A stretch of 64,000 nucleotides of DNA from Streptomyces collinus (GCF_031348265.1 NZ_CP133771.1:1054001-1118000); one strand, 5' to 3'; positions 7,365 to 17,474 are shown, counted from the first letter of the stretch. The notes: generated by a model from the sequence alone, not told the origin. Translations and numbers: made by a program.

Positions 7365-10300
7365 CTAGGTGAAGCGAATGTCGTTCTTCTTGGCGACGAC
7401 GGCCTTGAGCTCGCTGTCGAAGTTCCTGAGCTTGCCGGGTGACGCGGCGGCCAGGCGCTTCTTGTAGGCCTTCATCCGCACGATCAACTGGTAGATGTCT
7501 CGATAGGGAGACTGGTCACGCAGCGCCTGCGCGAAGGCCCGGCTGACACCGAACTTGGTCCTGATGGAGTCGGGACCCTTGCCGTTGATGTCGAACCTGG
7601 AATCAAGGGCGTTCGGGCGCTGGATGTTGTCCCGGGTGTACTGGCCCTCGGACGGCTGCTTGCGCCACGTGTTGCCCGCGGGGGCGTACTTCCCCCACGC
7701 CATGGAGATCTTCTTGGGGAAGTACTCGTCCGCGCCGGTGTAGAAACTGACGTCGTAGTTGTACCAAATCATCGCGATACTGGGGTCCTTGGTGATCGCC
7801 TTGAAAGCGGGCAACTCGACGCGGTAGGCGAATCGGCTGTTCACCGGCGTGCCGGGAGCGGGGACGAGGTTCGATCCCGTGGCCTTCCCGCCGAATTTCT
7901 CCGTGAAGAGATGCATGCGCACCCATGCCGTGTCTTTCCTGAGAGGCGCCGGAACCAGGTCCCAGCCCAGGGGGATCTTGGGATTTCCGCTGGGCTTTTC
8001 GCCCTTGTGGCTCTTGATGGACTTGTTGATGCCGGTGGCCTGGAACCCGTGGCCGCGCACACCGTCGGTGTACGGCGGAAGAACCATGGGGAGCAGCGGC
8101 GGCCGGCTCGGATCGATCTCGCGGAGTTCCAGCAGACGGGCCAGCCTGCCCAGCGCACCGCGCAGGGCGCGGTACTCGAGCTCTCCCGTCCGGGTCGTCG
8201 TGCCCCGGGGCGGCAGCCTCCGCTTGACCTGCTCGGCGCGGACGTGCTGGGCGCGTGCGGAGCGGATGGCTTCCAACTGGCGGCTCTGCCGGTCAGGGTA
8301 TGCCGTGAGCTGCCCTGCTTCCGCCGCCCATTCGTCCAGGTACTGGGTCACGGGGTCGGTCTGGCTCCGCACCACCATGTCGGCGGTGGGGCCCCGGCCC
8401 CGGAACATCAACGTATGGGCTTCCCCGTCCAGGTTGCGGAAGGAGACCCTGGGCATGGTCTGTTCCCAGGTCGTCTCCTCGGGCTTGCGGTCGCGGCGGT
8501 CTCGGCGGTCGCGACGCCGCCGGTCGCGGTGCGGTGTCCTGTCGCCTGTCCGGTCGTTCCGGCGCCGCCACTGCTCCCGCAGCTTCCGCAACCGGTCGTT
8601 CAGCCGGTTGCCGATCCTGCGGCGGGCCTTGCCGAAGAGCTTGGCGGCAGCGCGGCGGGCGCGGTTGACCGCCGACTTGATGGTCTGGCGGGCGCGGCGC
8701 AGCGGTCGGCGACGGGGGCGGTCCTTTTCGGTGTCGCGGCGGCGGTCGTCGTCACGGCGGTCCGGCCTGCGGTCCTCGTCGCGAAGGCGGTTGCCCGGGG
8801 TGCCGTAGTCGTCTCCTCGGCGGTCCGTCGGGCGCGTGTCCTTGCCGTCGCGGTCACGGTCGCGGTCGTTCGCGGGGCGGCGGCGCTCGGGGCGGAGTGT
8901 GTCGCGGGCCGGGCCGCGGCGGGTGGGGGCGTCGGGGCGGGTGTCGGGGCGGTCGTCGTCCTTCAGACGGCGTTCCGCGTCCCGCATGCGGCGCCTCGCC
9001 GCGTTCACCTCGCGGCCCTCGTCGCGGCGTTCGTCGTCGTCGCGGCGCTTCTTCGGGCGGGTGCCGTGGGCGGCGGCGCGGGGCTTCCTCTCCGGGGTGG
9101 AGCGCTTGCCGGGGCGGGGCCTCGACGGCGGGCGTGAGGTCTTGTCGGCGGAGGGTGTGCGAGGCCGGGCCGGGGGCCTGCCGTCCGTGCGGTCCGCGGG
9201 GCGGTCCGGCGAAGACGACGGCGACGACGGGGTGCGGTCGTCGGAGCGGCCCTGGCTCTCGTCCCGGGGCTTGGTGGGGGCGTCCGGCGGGGAAGGGGCG
9301 TCGGAACGGCCCGGCTTCCTCTTCGTGCGGAGGTTCTTGAGCATGGTGCCGAGGCGTTCGGCGACCTTGCCCATGAAGCGGCTGACGCCCTCGACGAGGA
9401 ACTCGTAGATCAGTTCCAGGAGCGCGACGACCCCGGCCGCGACCGCCTTCGCGAAGGGCAGCGCCCCGCTGCCGCTCTTGACCGACTTCAGGAAGTCCAT
9501 GAACAGGCCGAACGCGGCGAGGATCTCGCTCAGCGCGCCCCACGCGGTCTGGAGGGCGTCGATGACGGCCATCACCCAGCCGGCGCCGGGGATGAGCTTG
9601 GCGACGACCTTCTCGACGACCATCACGCCGATGATGACCGGCAGTTGGGGCAACGCCTCGTCCCAGGCCATCTGCGCCATCTGCTCGACGGAGACGCCCC
9701 CGGAGATCAGTTCCTGGAAGTCCTCCAGGGGGATGCCGATGATCTCCTGGACCTTCTGGTTGAACCAGGCCCGGACAGCGGTCTTGACCTCCTCGAAGAG
9801 GTGCTCCTTCGCACCCGTCTCCGCTGCGGCACCGGCCTTGCTGATCCAGTCGCCCGGGTCGGAGACGATGTCGTTGAAGATGGCCGCCCACTCGCCGAGC
9901 GCGGCGACCGCGGCAGCACCGAACTCCAGCGCGCCGACGGTGACCGTCTCGGCGAGGTCGACCGCCGCCAGCAGGCCTCCCTCCAGGGCGTCGAGCCCGG
10001 CCAGCAGCGCCCCGCACAGGCCGTCCAAGAGCTTGCCCGCGACCTCCTTCAGCGCGTCCGCGGCCTCGTTGACCTTCTGCACGGCCCAGTCGCGGGCACC
10101 GTCGATGGTGTTGCGCCACTTGTCGCGCATCGCCGGGTAGTCGGCGAGGAGTTCGTCGCCGAGGGCGATCAGCGCGTCGGCGAAGGTGTTGATCTGGTCG
10201 ACGACCCAGTTGCGGGCGTCGTCGATGAGCTTGAAGACCTGCTGCTTGAACGTGTCGATGAGGTCGGTGACGACCTGGCGGGCCTTCTCGAAGACGCTCT

Positions 10301-13300
10301 TGATGGCGTTCTTGAGGGTCTCGAAGAACTCCTTCAGCTTCTCGATGGCCTCTTCGAGCCAGTTGTCGGCGTCGTCCTTGCCCTCCTCCTGCTTCTTCTC
10401 CGCCTCCTTCTCGGCGTTCGTCTGCTCGTCGTCGATCTTCTTGTTGTCGTCCTCGGTCCGCTTGTCGACGTCCTTGTCGGTGTCCTCCTCCTTCTTCTTG
10501 ATGTCGTCGCGGACCTTGTCGTACTTCTTGCCCTTCTTGCCGTCGATCTCCGAGACCTTGTCGTCCTGCTCCCGCCGCCACCGGTCCCGGGAGTCGGCGA
10601 TGTCGGAGCGGCCCTTGTCACGGGTGTCGGACTGCTTCTTGCCGCTGGCGGTGACCTCCTTCTGGAGATCCCGGTCGTGCTGCTCGCGGTCGTCGGCCGC
10701 CTTCTTGTCCTTGGACTGCCGCTCCTGGCCCATCTTCTGGCGGCCCTGCGAGAAGCCCGCCTGGATCTGCGGGCCCCGGTCGTGCTCGGCGACCGCGGAG
10801 GCCGACTCGATCGGCACGCCGCCGCCGGACACCGACCGCGTGCCGCCGCCCTTCGCGCCCTTCTTCCCGCCGGCCACCTTGCCGGTCAGGGTCTCCTTGG
10901 GCACGTCGGGGTAGATCTGGTCCTCGCCCATCGGGCGGGCGGCGTCCTCGCGTCCCGACCGGTGCAGTTCGTCCTTCCGCTCGTCGAGCTTCCTGCCCTG
11001 TTCGTCGGTGCGCTGCGGGTCGGAGTCGTTCTCCAGCGGCAGCCGCGGGGCGTCGCCCACGCGTGCGTTCCGCAGGCCCTCGTCCGTGGTCGGCAGGCCC
11101 AGGATGGAGTCGATCAGGTCGTCGAGCGGCAGGATCTCCTTGAGGAGCTTGCCGAACAGCTGGGCGCCGATGGTGACGGCGATGTCCCACCAGCTCGGCT
11201 CGGGCACGTTCGCCCCCGGGACCTCGCCCTGCGGCTTCTGCTCGCCGGAGATCTCGGGCGTCTTGCCCGGGGCCGCCTCGGTACGGGCGACCTTGGCGTT
11301 CGTGTACGTGCCCGGGGCCGCCGCCTTCGGGCCGCCGGGGACCGTGCGCGGGGAGCCGACGGGGCGCTGCGTCCTGGGCGGTGCCTTGCGCAGGGCCGTG
11401 CGCTCCTTGTCGACCGAACGGCCGACCGCGCTGTCGACGCCCTTGAGGGTTTCCAGGGCCTGGTGCGGCTTCAGCCCGGCGGCCGTCGACAGGCCGGACT
11501 CGGGGGTGGCGTTGGAGACGTCCGGGGCCGGGGCCTCCTTCTTGGCCTTGGGGCTCGCCTTGGATCCGCCGGATGCGGAGGGGCGGCCGCCGGACCGGAC
11601 AGAGGCCGGAGCCGGGGACGTGCGGCCGCCGCCCGCGCCGCGGCCTCGGCGTGACACGGTCTTCGCCGCCTGCCGTGCCGCCTGGCGCTTGCCGCCCGCC
11701 GGGCGGGAGCGGGAGCCGGTGGAGCCGCCGCCGGAACCCCCGCCGGGGCCCGGTGACTCGGTGGCCCTGGGTGTGTTGGTCTTCGGTTCCGGGCCCGCGG
11801 CCATGGGCGAAGGCCCGTTGCCCGGTGCCAGTTTCGGCGCGCTCGCGGGCCCCGGGGTGGAGACCTTGTCCGGGCCGGACTGCGGGCCGGGGGTGGTGGC
11901 CGGCCCCTTGCCTTCCGTGGCGTCCTGGGCGCCCCCGGGTGACGTCTCGGGTGCGGGCGGCGCCGTCTCCTGCCCCTGGTCACCGGCGGGCTCGCGCTGA
12001 CCGTTCGCCGGGCCGCCTTCGGGCTTGCCGGCCTGCTTGTCCTGCCCCTTGTCCGCCCCGGCGCTCCCCGAACTCCCGGAACCCTCCTGCTTCGCGCCGC
12101 TGCGGTCGGGAGCTCCGGCTTCCGGCTTCTGCGCGCTCTGGGCACTCTGGGCCCGGCTCTCCCCGCCCGTGTCCGTTCCGGTGCCGGACGGTGCGCCGGA
12201 GCCCTGGGTACGGGCGTCCTCCCCCGCTTTGGCCAACTGGTCCGGCGCCGCGGTCTCCCCGGGCCCCGTGACCGTCCCGGCCGCCGCCCCGTCCGCGTTC
12301 CGGGCCTCCGCGTCGCGCCGCGCGGCCTCGGAGTCCTCCTTGCGTTCGTCGGACTGCTTCCGCTCCGGGTCCGCCCCGGCCCCCTCCGCCGGCGGGGTTC
12401 CCGAGGACGCCGTGGCGAGAGCACCGGTCAGGCCGTTCGGATCGGCGGCCTGCTGCCCGTCGGACACATCGCTCAGGAGGCTCTCGAAGGAGTCGCCGCC
12501 GCTGTCCTTCTCCTCGGAACGGGACGCGGTGTCCTGGTCGGGCCGGGGCTCCTGAGTCGCCGTGTCCGGCACCGGAGCATCGGAGGCGGCCGGCAGGCCG
12601 GGGTGCGGGGCCGTGCCCTTGCGCCGTTCCTCGACGAGACCGGGGTTCTTCGCCGCTTCGGTGTATCCGACGAGGTCGGCTTCGGGCACGGGCCCCTGAC
12701 CGGCTGCCGAGGCCGTGTCGTCCCCTGTCTCCCGGCCTGAGTCGTCCTGGACGGGCTCGGCGTCCAGCCCCAACGGCTCGTCGCCGGCGTCCTGTTCGTT
12801 CTCCGGATCGCCCGGCGTGCGGACCGCCGGCCCGTCACCGCCGGTACGGGACTTCTCCCCGGGCTCGGCACCGCTGCGGTCGACGCTGCCGGGGGCGGTG
12901 GCCTGCCGGCCCGCGGTCTCACCGGCGTCCGGGCGCCGCTCCTGCTCGACGGCCTGCCGCTCCGGCTCCGGGGCGGCCTCGTCCTGGGCCCCGCCCTGCT
13001 CCTCGCCCGCGTCGCGCTCGTCCTGCCGGTCCTGGTCCCGCTGGTCGCGCTCGGTGTCCGACGCGTCCCTGCGTTCGTCGTCGGCGTCCTGCCGCGCGTC
13101 CCGGCCGGAGGCGTCCTTCTCCTCCTGCCGGCCCGACGAGCGCTCCTGCTCGTCCTCGACACCGGCCTGCTGCCGCGCGGCAGATCCGTCAGCGCCCTGA
13201 TGCTGCCCGGCCGAGCCCTCGGCACCCTGCTCTTGCCGGGCCGAGTCCTTCGCGCCCTGCTCCCGGTCGGCGGTCTGACCGGGCTCCTCGCCCCGGGTGT

Positions 13301-14243
13301 CCTCGGGCCTGCCGCCCTGCCTGCCCGGCTCCCGCGTCCGTACGTCCTGCTCGGGACCCCCGTCCGCCTCGGAGTCCTCGCGAGCGCGCTCCGCCTCGAT
13401 CTCCTCCGTCGCGCCGGGCAGCGCGTGGGGGGCCGCCGCGGCGTCCAGCGGCAGCGGGCCCGCGTCCTGGGTCTCCTCCACACTGTCCAGCAGCCGGTCC
13501 ACGACCGTCGCGGGCAGCCGCAGTTCCAGCCGGTCCAGGACGCTGTCCTGCACCTCGGGCGCCATGCGGGCGAGTTGGACGCGCACGCGGCCCGACCGGT
13601 CCTCCGGGTCGCCGCGCAGCGAACGCAGCAGGCCGTTGGCGATGCGGTCGACGAGGGTGGCCGGGTCCAGCTGCTCCATGCGGCGGCGGTCGGCGTCGAC
13701 GGTCGCGTAGCGGAGCCAGCCGGGGGTGGCCTGCCCCTCCTCGACGTCCGGAGCCGCTGCGGCCGCGCCGGGACCCGTGTCGCGCACCAGGTCCTGCGCC
13801 GTCGTCTCCGCCTCCCGCTCGATGGCCTGCTGCGGCAGGCTCACCGCGCCCAGGTCACGTCCCGCCCGCAACGCACCGAGGCCGTGCGGGTTCTGCACGG
13901 TGTGCAGGAGCTCGTGGGCGAGCAGCCGGCGGCCCTCGTCCGTGCCGGGCCGGTACGCCCCCTCGCGGAAGAGGATGTCCTGGCCGACGGCGACCGCGTC
14001 CGCCCCGAGCAGGTCCGCCAGCCGGCCGGCGTCCCGCCCGGTGTGCAGGCGTACGCGGCTCAGGTCGTGCCCGAGGCGCTCCTCCAGCTCCCGCCGTACG
14101 CCCGGGTCGAGCGGCTGGCCCGCGCCGCTGACGATGTCCCTGGGCTCGGGGGCGCGGGACCTGGCCGCCCGCTCCTTGCGCTTGCGACGGCGCTGCTCGG
14201 CGGACTGCTCCGAACGTCCGTCCTGCGTATGGGAGTTGCTCAC
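7365..14243 (-). CDS. Giant DUF4157 eCIS protein with helical core and putative nuclease C-terminus
   Basis: This 2,292-aa protein begins with a DUF4157/eCIS-core module (residues ~40-120) holding a zincin-like HELLH at 110-114. A very long Asp/Glu/Gly/Pro-rich disordered region spans ~220-1000. A charged coiled-coil region (~1180-1330) follows, then Ala/Leu-rich amphipathic and hydrophobic helices (~1330-1660) that resemble a tape-measure or membrane-active core. Next is an Arg-rich linker with RRDRR repeats (~1700-1925), and last a globular domain (1930-2292). That domain contains an RxHL...FGG...NLVP...N...E series (H2111, N2125, N2135, E2143), similar to the DNA/RNA non-specific endonuclease (His-Me finger) signature. 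The GTG start at 14243 overlaps the preceding stop. Likely cargo or tape measure plus effector; the nuclease call is inference. Confidence 0.75.
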   Translation of the reverse strand: MSNSHTQDGRSEQSAEQRRRKRKERAARSRAPEPRDIVSGAGQPLDPGVRRELEERLGHDLSRVRLHTGRDAGRLADLLGADAVAVGQDILFREGAYRPGTDEGRRLLAHELLHTVQNPHGLGALRAGRDLGAVSLPQQAIEREAETTAQDLVRDTGPGAAAAAPDVEEGQATPGWLRYATVDADRRRMEQLDPATLVDRIANGLLRSLRGDPEDRSGRVRVQLARMAPEVQDSVLDRLELRLPATVVDRLLDSVEETQDAGPLPLDAAAAPHALPGATEEIEAERAREDSEADGGPEQDVRTREPGRQGGRPEDTRGEEPGQTADREQGAKDSARQEQGAEGSAGQHQGADGSAARQQAGVEDEQERSSGRQEEKDASGRDARQDADDERRDASDTERDQRDQDRQDERDAGEEQGGAQDEAAPEPERQAVEQERRPDAGETAGRQATAPGSVDRSGAEPGEKSRTGGDGPAVRTPGDPENEQDAGDEPLGLDAEPVQDDSGRETGDDTASAAGQGPVPEADLVGYTEAAKNPGLVEERRKGTAPHPGLPAASDAPVPDTATQEPRPDQDTASRSEEKDSGGDSFESLLSDVSDGQQAADPNGLTGALATASSGTPPAEGAGADPERKQSDERKEDSEAARRDAEARNADGAAAGTVTGPGETAAPDQLAKAGEDARTQGSGAPSGTGTDTGGESRAQSAQSAQKPEAGAPDRSGAKQEGSGSSGSAGADKGQDKQAGKPEGGPANGQREPAGDQGQETAPPAPETSPGGAQDATEGKGPATTPGPQSGPDKVSTPGPASAPKLAPGNGPSPMAAGPEPKTNTPRATESPGPGGGSGGGSTGSRSRPAGGKRQAARQAAKTVSRRGRGAGGGRTSPAPASVRSGGRPSASGGSKASPKAKKEAPAPDVSNATPESGLSTAAGLKPHQALETLKGVDSAVGRSVDKERTALRKAPPRTQRPVGSPRTVPGGPKAAAPGTYTNAKVARTEAAPGKTPEISGEQKPQGEVPGANVPEPSWWDIAVTIGAQLFGKLLKEILPLDDLIDSILGLPTTDEGLRNARVGDAPRLPLENDSDPQRTDEQGRKLDERKDELHRSGREDAARPMGEDQIYPDVPKETLTGKVAGGKKGAKGGGTRSVSGGGVPIESASAVAEHDRGPQIQAGFSQGRQKMGQERQSKDKKAADDREQHDRDLQKEVTASGKKQSDTRDKGRSDIADSRDRWRREQDDKVSEIDGKKGKKYDKVRDDIKKKEEDTDKDVDKRTEDDNKKIDDEQTNAEKEAEKKQEEGKDDADNWLEEAIEKLKEFFETLKNAIKSVFEKARQVVTDLIDTFKQQVFKLIDDARNWVVDQINTFADALIALGDELLADYPAMRDKWRNTIDGARDWAVQKVNEAADALKEVAGKLLDGLCGALLAGLDALEGGLLAAVDLAETVTVGALEFGAAAVAALGEWAAIFNDIVSDPGDWISKAGAAAETGAKEHLFEEVKTAVRAWFNQKVQEIIGIPLEDFQELISGGVSVEQMAQMAWDEALPQLPVIIGVMVVEKVVAKLIPGAGWVMAVIDALQTAWGALSEILAAFGLFMDFLKSVKSGSGALPFAKAVAAGVVALLELIYEFLVEGVSRFMGKVAERLGTMLKNLRTKRKPGRSDAPSPPDAPTKPRDESQGRSDDRTPSSPSSSPDRPADRTDGRPPARPRTPSADKTSRPPSRPRPGKRSTPERKPRAAAHGTRPKKRRDDDERRDEGREVNAARRRMRDAERRLKDDDRPDTRPDAPTRRGPARDTLRPERRRPANDRDRDRDGKDTRPTDRRGDDYGTPGNRLRDEDRRPDRRDDDRRRDTEKDRPRRRPLRRARQTIKSAVNRARRAAAKLFGKARRRIGNRLNDRLRKLREQWRRRNDRTGDRTPHRDRRRRDRRDRRDRKPEETTWEQTMPRVSFRNLDGEAHTLMFRGRGPTADMVVRSQTDPVTQYLDEWAAEAGQLTAYPDRQSRQLEAIRSARAQHVRAEQVKRRLPPRGTTTRTGELEYRALRGALGRLARLLELREIDPSRPPLLPMVLPPYTDGVRGHGFQATGINKSIKSHKGEKPSGNPKIPLGWDLVPAPLRKDTAWVRMHLFTEKFGGKATGSNLVPAPGTPVNSRFAYRVELPAFKAITKDPSIAMIWYNYDVSFYTGADEYFPKKISMAWGKYAPAGNTWRKQPSEGQYTRDNIQRPNALDSRFDINGKGPDSIRTKFGVSRAFAQALRDQSPYRDIYQLIVRMKAYKKRLAAASPGKLRNFDSELKAVVAKKNDIRFT

Positions 14244-14548
14244 GAGGTCACCTCCCCGCGGCCACTCAGGCCCTCGTGCACGGCCCGCGCCAGTTCCTGG
14301 CCGAGCCGGCTCGCGGACAGCCCGGCGGGCAGCGGCGGCAGGCCGGACAGGACGTCGGCCGTCCACGGGCCGTCGGCGGGCACGCCGCGCTCGCGGACCA
14401 GCCGGGTCAGCTCGTGTTCGAAGGCGGCCGCCACTCGGCCGGGGTCGGCGCGGAAGCCGTCAAGGGCCAGTTCGCCGATGTCCACGCGGATCTCTCGCGG
14501 CACCGGGGCAGGGCCCCCCGCCGTTCCGCCGCTCTGCGTCACACCCAT
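14240..14548 (-). CDS. Small eCIS-associated protein of unknown function
   Basis: This 102-aa protein lies between the AAA+ ATPase and the DUF4157 giant and overlaps both (10 bp and GTGA). It has a disordered Gly/Pro N-terminus, then REIRVDIGELALDGFRAD and FEHELTRLVRERG, two amphipathic segments, and a short helical C-terminus (LGQELARAVHEGL). I recall short proteins with an I-x-I-x-E-L-x-L-x-G-F motif in other eCIS loci, but know no proven function. Translational coupling on both sides suggests it works with the ATPase or the giant protein, perhaps in loading. That role is inference from position. Confidence 0.7.
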   Translation of the reverse strand: MGVTQSGGTAGGPAPVPREIRVDIGELALDGFRADPGRVAAAFEHELTRLVRERGVPADGPWTADVLSGLPPLPAGLSASRLGQELARAVHEGLSGRGEVTS

Positions 14549-16539
14549 CCGCGGACCTCCGTCGGCGTCAAGGAGCGTTCCAGCTTGAGGTATTCGGTGC
14601 GGGCGGCGGCGAGCATGTGCCGCATCTGCAGCGCCTCGCCCTCCTCCGCGGCGAGGAACGCACCGGACAGGGCGATGTTGCGGATCGAGCCGCCCGCAAC
14701 CGTCAGCCGCGCGAGCAGCTCCGGGTCGATGTCCTTCACCGGGGCCTGCGGCGGCAGCACCCGACGCCAGATCTCGGCGCGCTCGTGCTCGGCCGGGAAG
14801 GGGAAGTCGACGACGAAGCGGATGCGCCGCAGGAAGGCGTTGTCCAGGGCCTTCTTCATGTTGGTGGTGAGGATGGCGAGGCCGCGGTAGGCCTCCATCC
14901 GCATCAGCAGGTAGCTGACCTCCAGGTTGGCGTACCGGTCGTGGCTGTCCTTGACCTCGCTGCGCTTGCCGAACAGTGCGTCGGCCTCGTCGAAGAGGAG
15001 GAGTGCACCGCCGCGTTCGGCGGCGTCGAAGACCCGGCGGAGGTTCTTCTCGGTCTCGCCGATGTACTTGCTGACGACCTGGGAGAGGTCGACGACGAAC
15101 AAGTCGAGGCCCAGCTCCTTCGCCATCACCTCGGCGGCCAGGGTCTTGCCGGTGCCGGAGCCGCCCGCGAAGAGCGCGGTGACGCCGAGGCCCCGGCGCA
15201 GGGTGGCGCCGAAGCCCCACTCCTGGTGCACCACCGACCTCTGCCGTACGTGGGCGACGATCTCGCGCAGCACGCTCGTCTGCCGCTCGTGCAGCACGAG
15301 GTCCTTCCAGCCGGCCTGCGGTTCGATGCGGCGGCCGAGTTCGTCCATGCCGACGCGGGCCTCGTCCATACCGGCCCGCCAGGCGAGACCGGCGGCGTCG
15401 AGCTCGTCCTCGTGGGGCAGTTCACGCCGTACGGTCGCGGCGGCGGACCGCACGACGTGGGGCGGCAGCTGGAACTGGGCGATCAGTGACCGCAGTTCGC
15501 CCTCCTCCAGGTCGGCGACGTCGCTGAACGCGTCGACCCACAGCGCCAGTTGCTCCTCGTCGCCGAGGCTCGGCACGGTCACCCGGGTGCCGTGCGGGTG
15601 ATCCGTGCGGCGCGGGTCGGCGCTGGAGACGACGACCGGCACGGCGGCCCCGGCCAGGAACGCCTCGGTGGCCGCCTGCTGGTCCCGGTCGGGCTCGCCG
15701 AACTCCACGAGCAGGGCGGCGGGCAGCAGGATCGCCTCGCGCTGCCACAGCCGGGCGAACCGGTCGCGCTCGGCGGGGTCGACGGGGATGTCCTCGGCGC
15801 CGATCGTGTAGAGCCCGAGCCCGGCGCGGGCGGCGGCCGCGGCGGCGATGTCGGCGCGGCTGCGCAGGTCGCCGCCCACCAGTTCGACGAGCAGCGGCGC
15901 GTCGGGCCGGGCCCCGTCGGTCCAGCCCGCAGCGACGCCGCTCGCCGCGAGGTCGTACGACGCGGGCAGCCGGTCGGGCACGTCGGTGCGGCGCAGTCGG
16001 CCGTGCAGCCGGGCGTCCAGGTAGGGAGAGCCGAGCAGGAAGTGCAGGATGCGCTCGTCGAGCCGCAGCCGGGAGGTCGTCAGCCGTGACTCGTCGTCCG
16101 GCTCCACGATCCGCCAGCGCCGCAGCGGCGACACGGGCGGCAGCGCGCTCCAGTGCGGTTCGTCGAGGGCGGCGAGGGCCAGCGAGAAGGTCGGATGCGT
16201 GCGCTCCGGGTCACCGCAGGCGGCGGCGCAGCGGGCACCGGTGGTGGGCTCCAGTTCCTGGGCCGCCGTGAGGAGGACGAGGTCCCGCTCGAACGCCGTG
16301 AGCCCGAAGCAGGCGACCAGGGCGTCGAGGGGGGCGGTGCCGGGGCCGTCGCCGGACTCGGGCACGGGGGCCTGCGCCTGGTGCTTCTCGCCCTTGGTGC
16401 CGCGCAGCGCGTGGGCGTCGACGCACGCCAGGACACGCCGGATCTCCGCCGTCAGCGTCGTACCGTCGGCCGGCGTGCCGGCGACCGCTGCCGCCGTCGC
16501 TCCTGCTCCCATGTCCTCACCCGCCCCCGTCGCTCCCAT
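14539..16539 (-). CDS. eCIS-associated AAA+ ATPase (Pvc15-like)
   Basis: This 666-aa AAA+ ATPase is the type conserved in almost all eCIS loci and thought to assist assembly or cargo handling. A winged or helical N-terminal region (~residues 60-400) is followed by the AAA module. Walker A is GGSGTGKT at 459-466 (K465); Walker B is LLLFDEAD with D517/E518; a sensor-like [15 protein letters not shown] and arginine finger follow. The enzyme is presumably cytosolic. The start at 16539 lies 5 bp after the DUF4255 gene with GAGG upstream; a second ATG nine codons later is possible. The next gene overlaps its end. Confidence 0.9.
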   Translation of the reverse strand: MGATGAGEDMGAGATAAAVAGTPADGTTLTAEIRRVLACVDAHALRGTKGEKHQAQAPVPESGDGPGTAPLDALVACFGLTAFERDLVLLTAAQELEPTTGARCAAACGDPERTHPTFSLALAALDEPHWSALPPVSPLRRWRIVEPDDESRLTTSRLRLDERILHFLLGSPYLDARLHGRLRRTDVPDRLPASYDLAASGVAAGWTDGARPDAPLLVELVGGDLRSRADIAAAAAARAGLGLYTIGAEDIPVDPAERDRFARLWQREAILLPAALLVEFGEPDRDQQAATEAFLAGAAVPVVVSSADPRRTDHPHGTRVTVPSLGDEEQLALWVDAFSDVADLEEGELRSLIAQFQLPPHVVRSAAATVRRELPHEDELDAAGLAWRAGMDEARVGMDELGRRIEPQAGWKDLVLHERQTSVLREIVAHVRQRSVVHQEWGFGATLRRGLGVTALFAGGSGTGKTLAAEVMAKELGLDLFVVDLSQVVSKYIGETEKNLRRVFDAAERGGALLLFDEADALFGKRSEVKDSHDRYANLEVSYLLMRMEAYRGLAILTTNMKKALDNAFLRRIRFVVDFPFPAEHERAEIWRRVLPPQAPVKDIDPELLARLTVAGGSIRNIALSGAFLAAEEGEALQMRHMLAAARTEYLKLERSLTPTEVRGWV

Positions 16540-16544
16540 GTGCC

Positions 16545-17405
16545 TCAGTTCTCCGTGTCCTCGCTGCCGTCCGCGTCCTTGGCCGCCGGCTGGGACCGTG
16601 CGGACTTCGCGGGTTGGGCGGCCGTCTTCTTCGCGGTCCTGGCCGGCTGCGCCGCCTTGCGGCCCCGGGCCGTCCTGGCGGGCGCCCTGGGCTCGGTGAC
16701 GGCCACGGCCTTGGTGGCGGCGCCGGCGGGTTCCGGGGCCTGAGGCTCCGGCGTGAGCGGTGCCTCCGGCACGGTGCCCGGGGCCGGTGCGCCGGGCGCC
16801 CCGAACGGCAGCACCCGCACCTCGGGCCGTTCCACCGGCTTCGCCGGCACCGGCGTCTCGCGGCCGTCGATGAGGACCAGCACGGCCTGGTAGACGACCG
16901 ACAGCGTGTAGGGCGTCTGGTGGAGCATCCCCCAGAGCTTGGACGTCTCGTCGACGTCCATCACGGTCGGGGTGAACCGCACCCGCTGCACCGCGTCGGC
17001 GAGGTCGCTGCCGCCCAGGTGCGGTCGCCGGCCCGCGAGTTCGATGATGTCCCGGGGCAGCACGGGCGTCTCGTGCAGCGTGCGCACCACCGAGCCGATC
17101 AGGCGCTGCCCGACCAGTTCGGCTTCCTCGCCGTAGGCACTGATGAGGTAGTGCAGGTCGAGCGCGGCGGCGGGCCTGCGGACCAGCGTGCCGTCGGAGG
17201 CCCGGGCGGGCAGGTCGTTGTTGCGCTGCGAGGTGTTGGGCGTGACCTGGTACAGGAACACGGTGATGGTCGGCTCGGCCGGCGGGTCCGCGGGCGGCTT
17301 GCGCGGCTCGACCTTGACCGCGATGTCGATGTCCGGGGGCAGGTTGTCCTCGATCAGCAGGGCGAGGGCCTGGGTGACGTGGGCGAGGGCAAGTGCGTTG
17401 CTCAT
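16545..17405 (-). CDS. DUF4255 protein, eCIS tail terminator/cap (Pvc16-like)
   Basis: This 286-aa protein carries a DUF4255 domain at residues ~1-200, with ALALLIEDNLPPDIDIAVKVEP, ITVFLYQVTPNTSQRNNDLPAR, DLHYLISAYGE and VLIDG. In Afp/PVC particles this family forms the terminator that caps the sheath and tube at the far end. What is unusual is the C-terminal ~70 residues: a Lys/Ala/Pro-rich tail (TARGRKAAQPARTAKKTAAQ and more) resembling histone H1-like tails, ending in an acidic patch. It precedes the AAA+ gene as in other eCIS loci. The cap role is by family; the tail's role is unknown. Confidence 0.88.
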   Translation of the reverse strand: MSNALALAHVTQALALLIEDNLPPDIDIAVKVEPRKPPADPPAEPTITVFLYQVTPNTSQRNNDLPARASDGTLVRRPAAALDLHYLISAYGEEAELVGQRLIGSVVRTLHETPVLPRDIIELAGRRPHLGGSDLADAVQRVRFTPTVMDVDETSKLWGMLHQTPYTLSVVYQAVLVLIDGRETPVPAKPVERPEVRVLPFGAPGAPAPGTVPEAPLTPEPQAPEPAGAATKAVAVTEPRAPARTARGRKAAQPARTAKKTAAQPAKSARSQPAAKDADGSEDTEN

Positions 17406-17474
17406 GGCGTCAGTTCCTCGGTCCCTCTCCTCGTCGTGTCGCTTCTCGTCGTACGTGTGCGTGCGGGTGGCCGC

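Noticed and set aside
8460..8900. Arg-rich repeats in the giant protein as a possible DNA repeat array
   Set aside because: The repeats are irregular CGG/CGT/GAC codon runs in frame and encode a basic linker; there is no fixed unit or spacer as in CRISPR.
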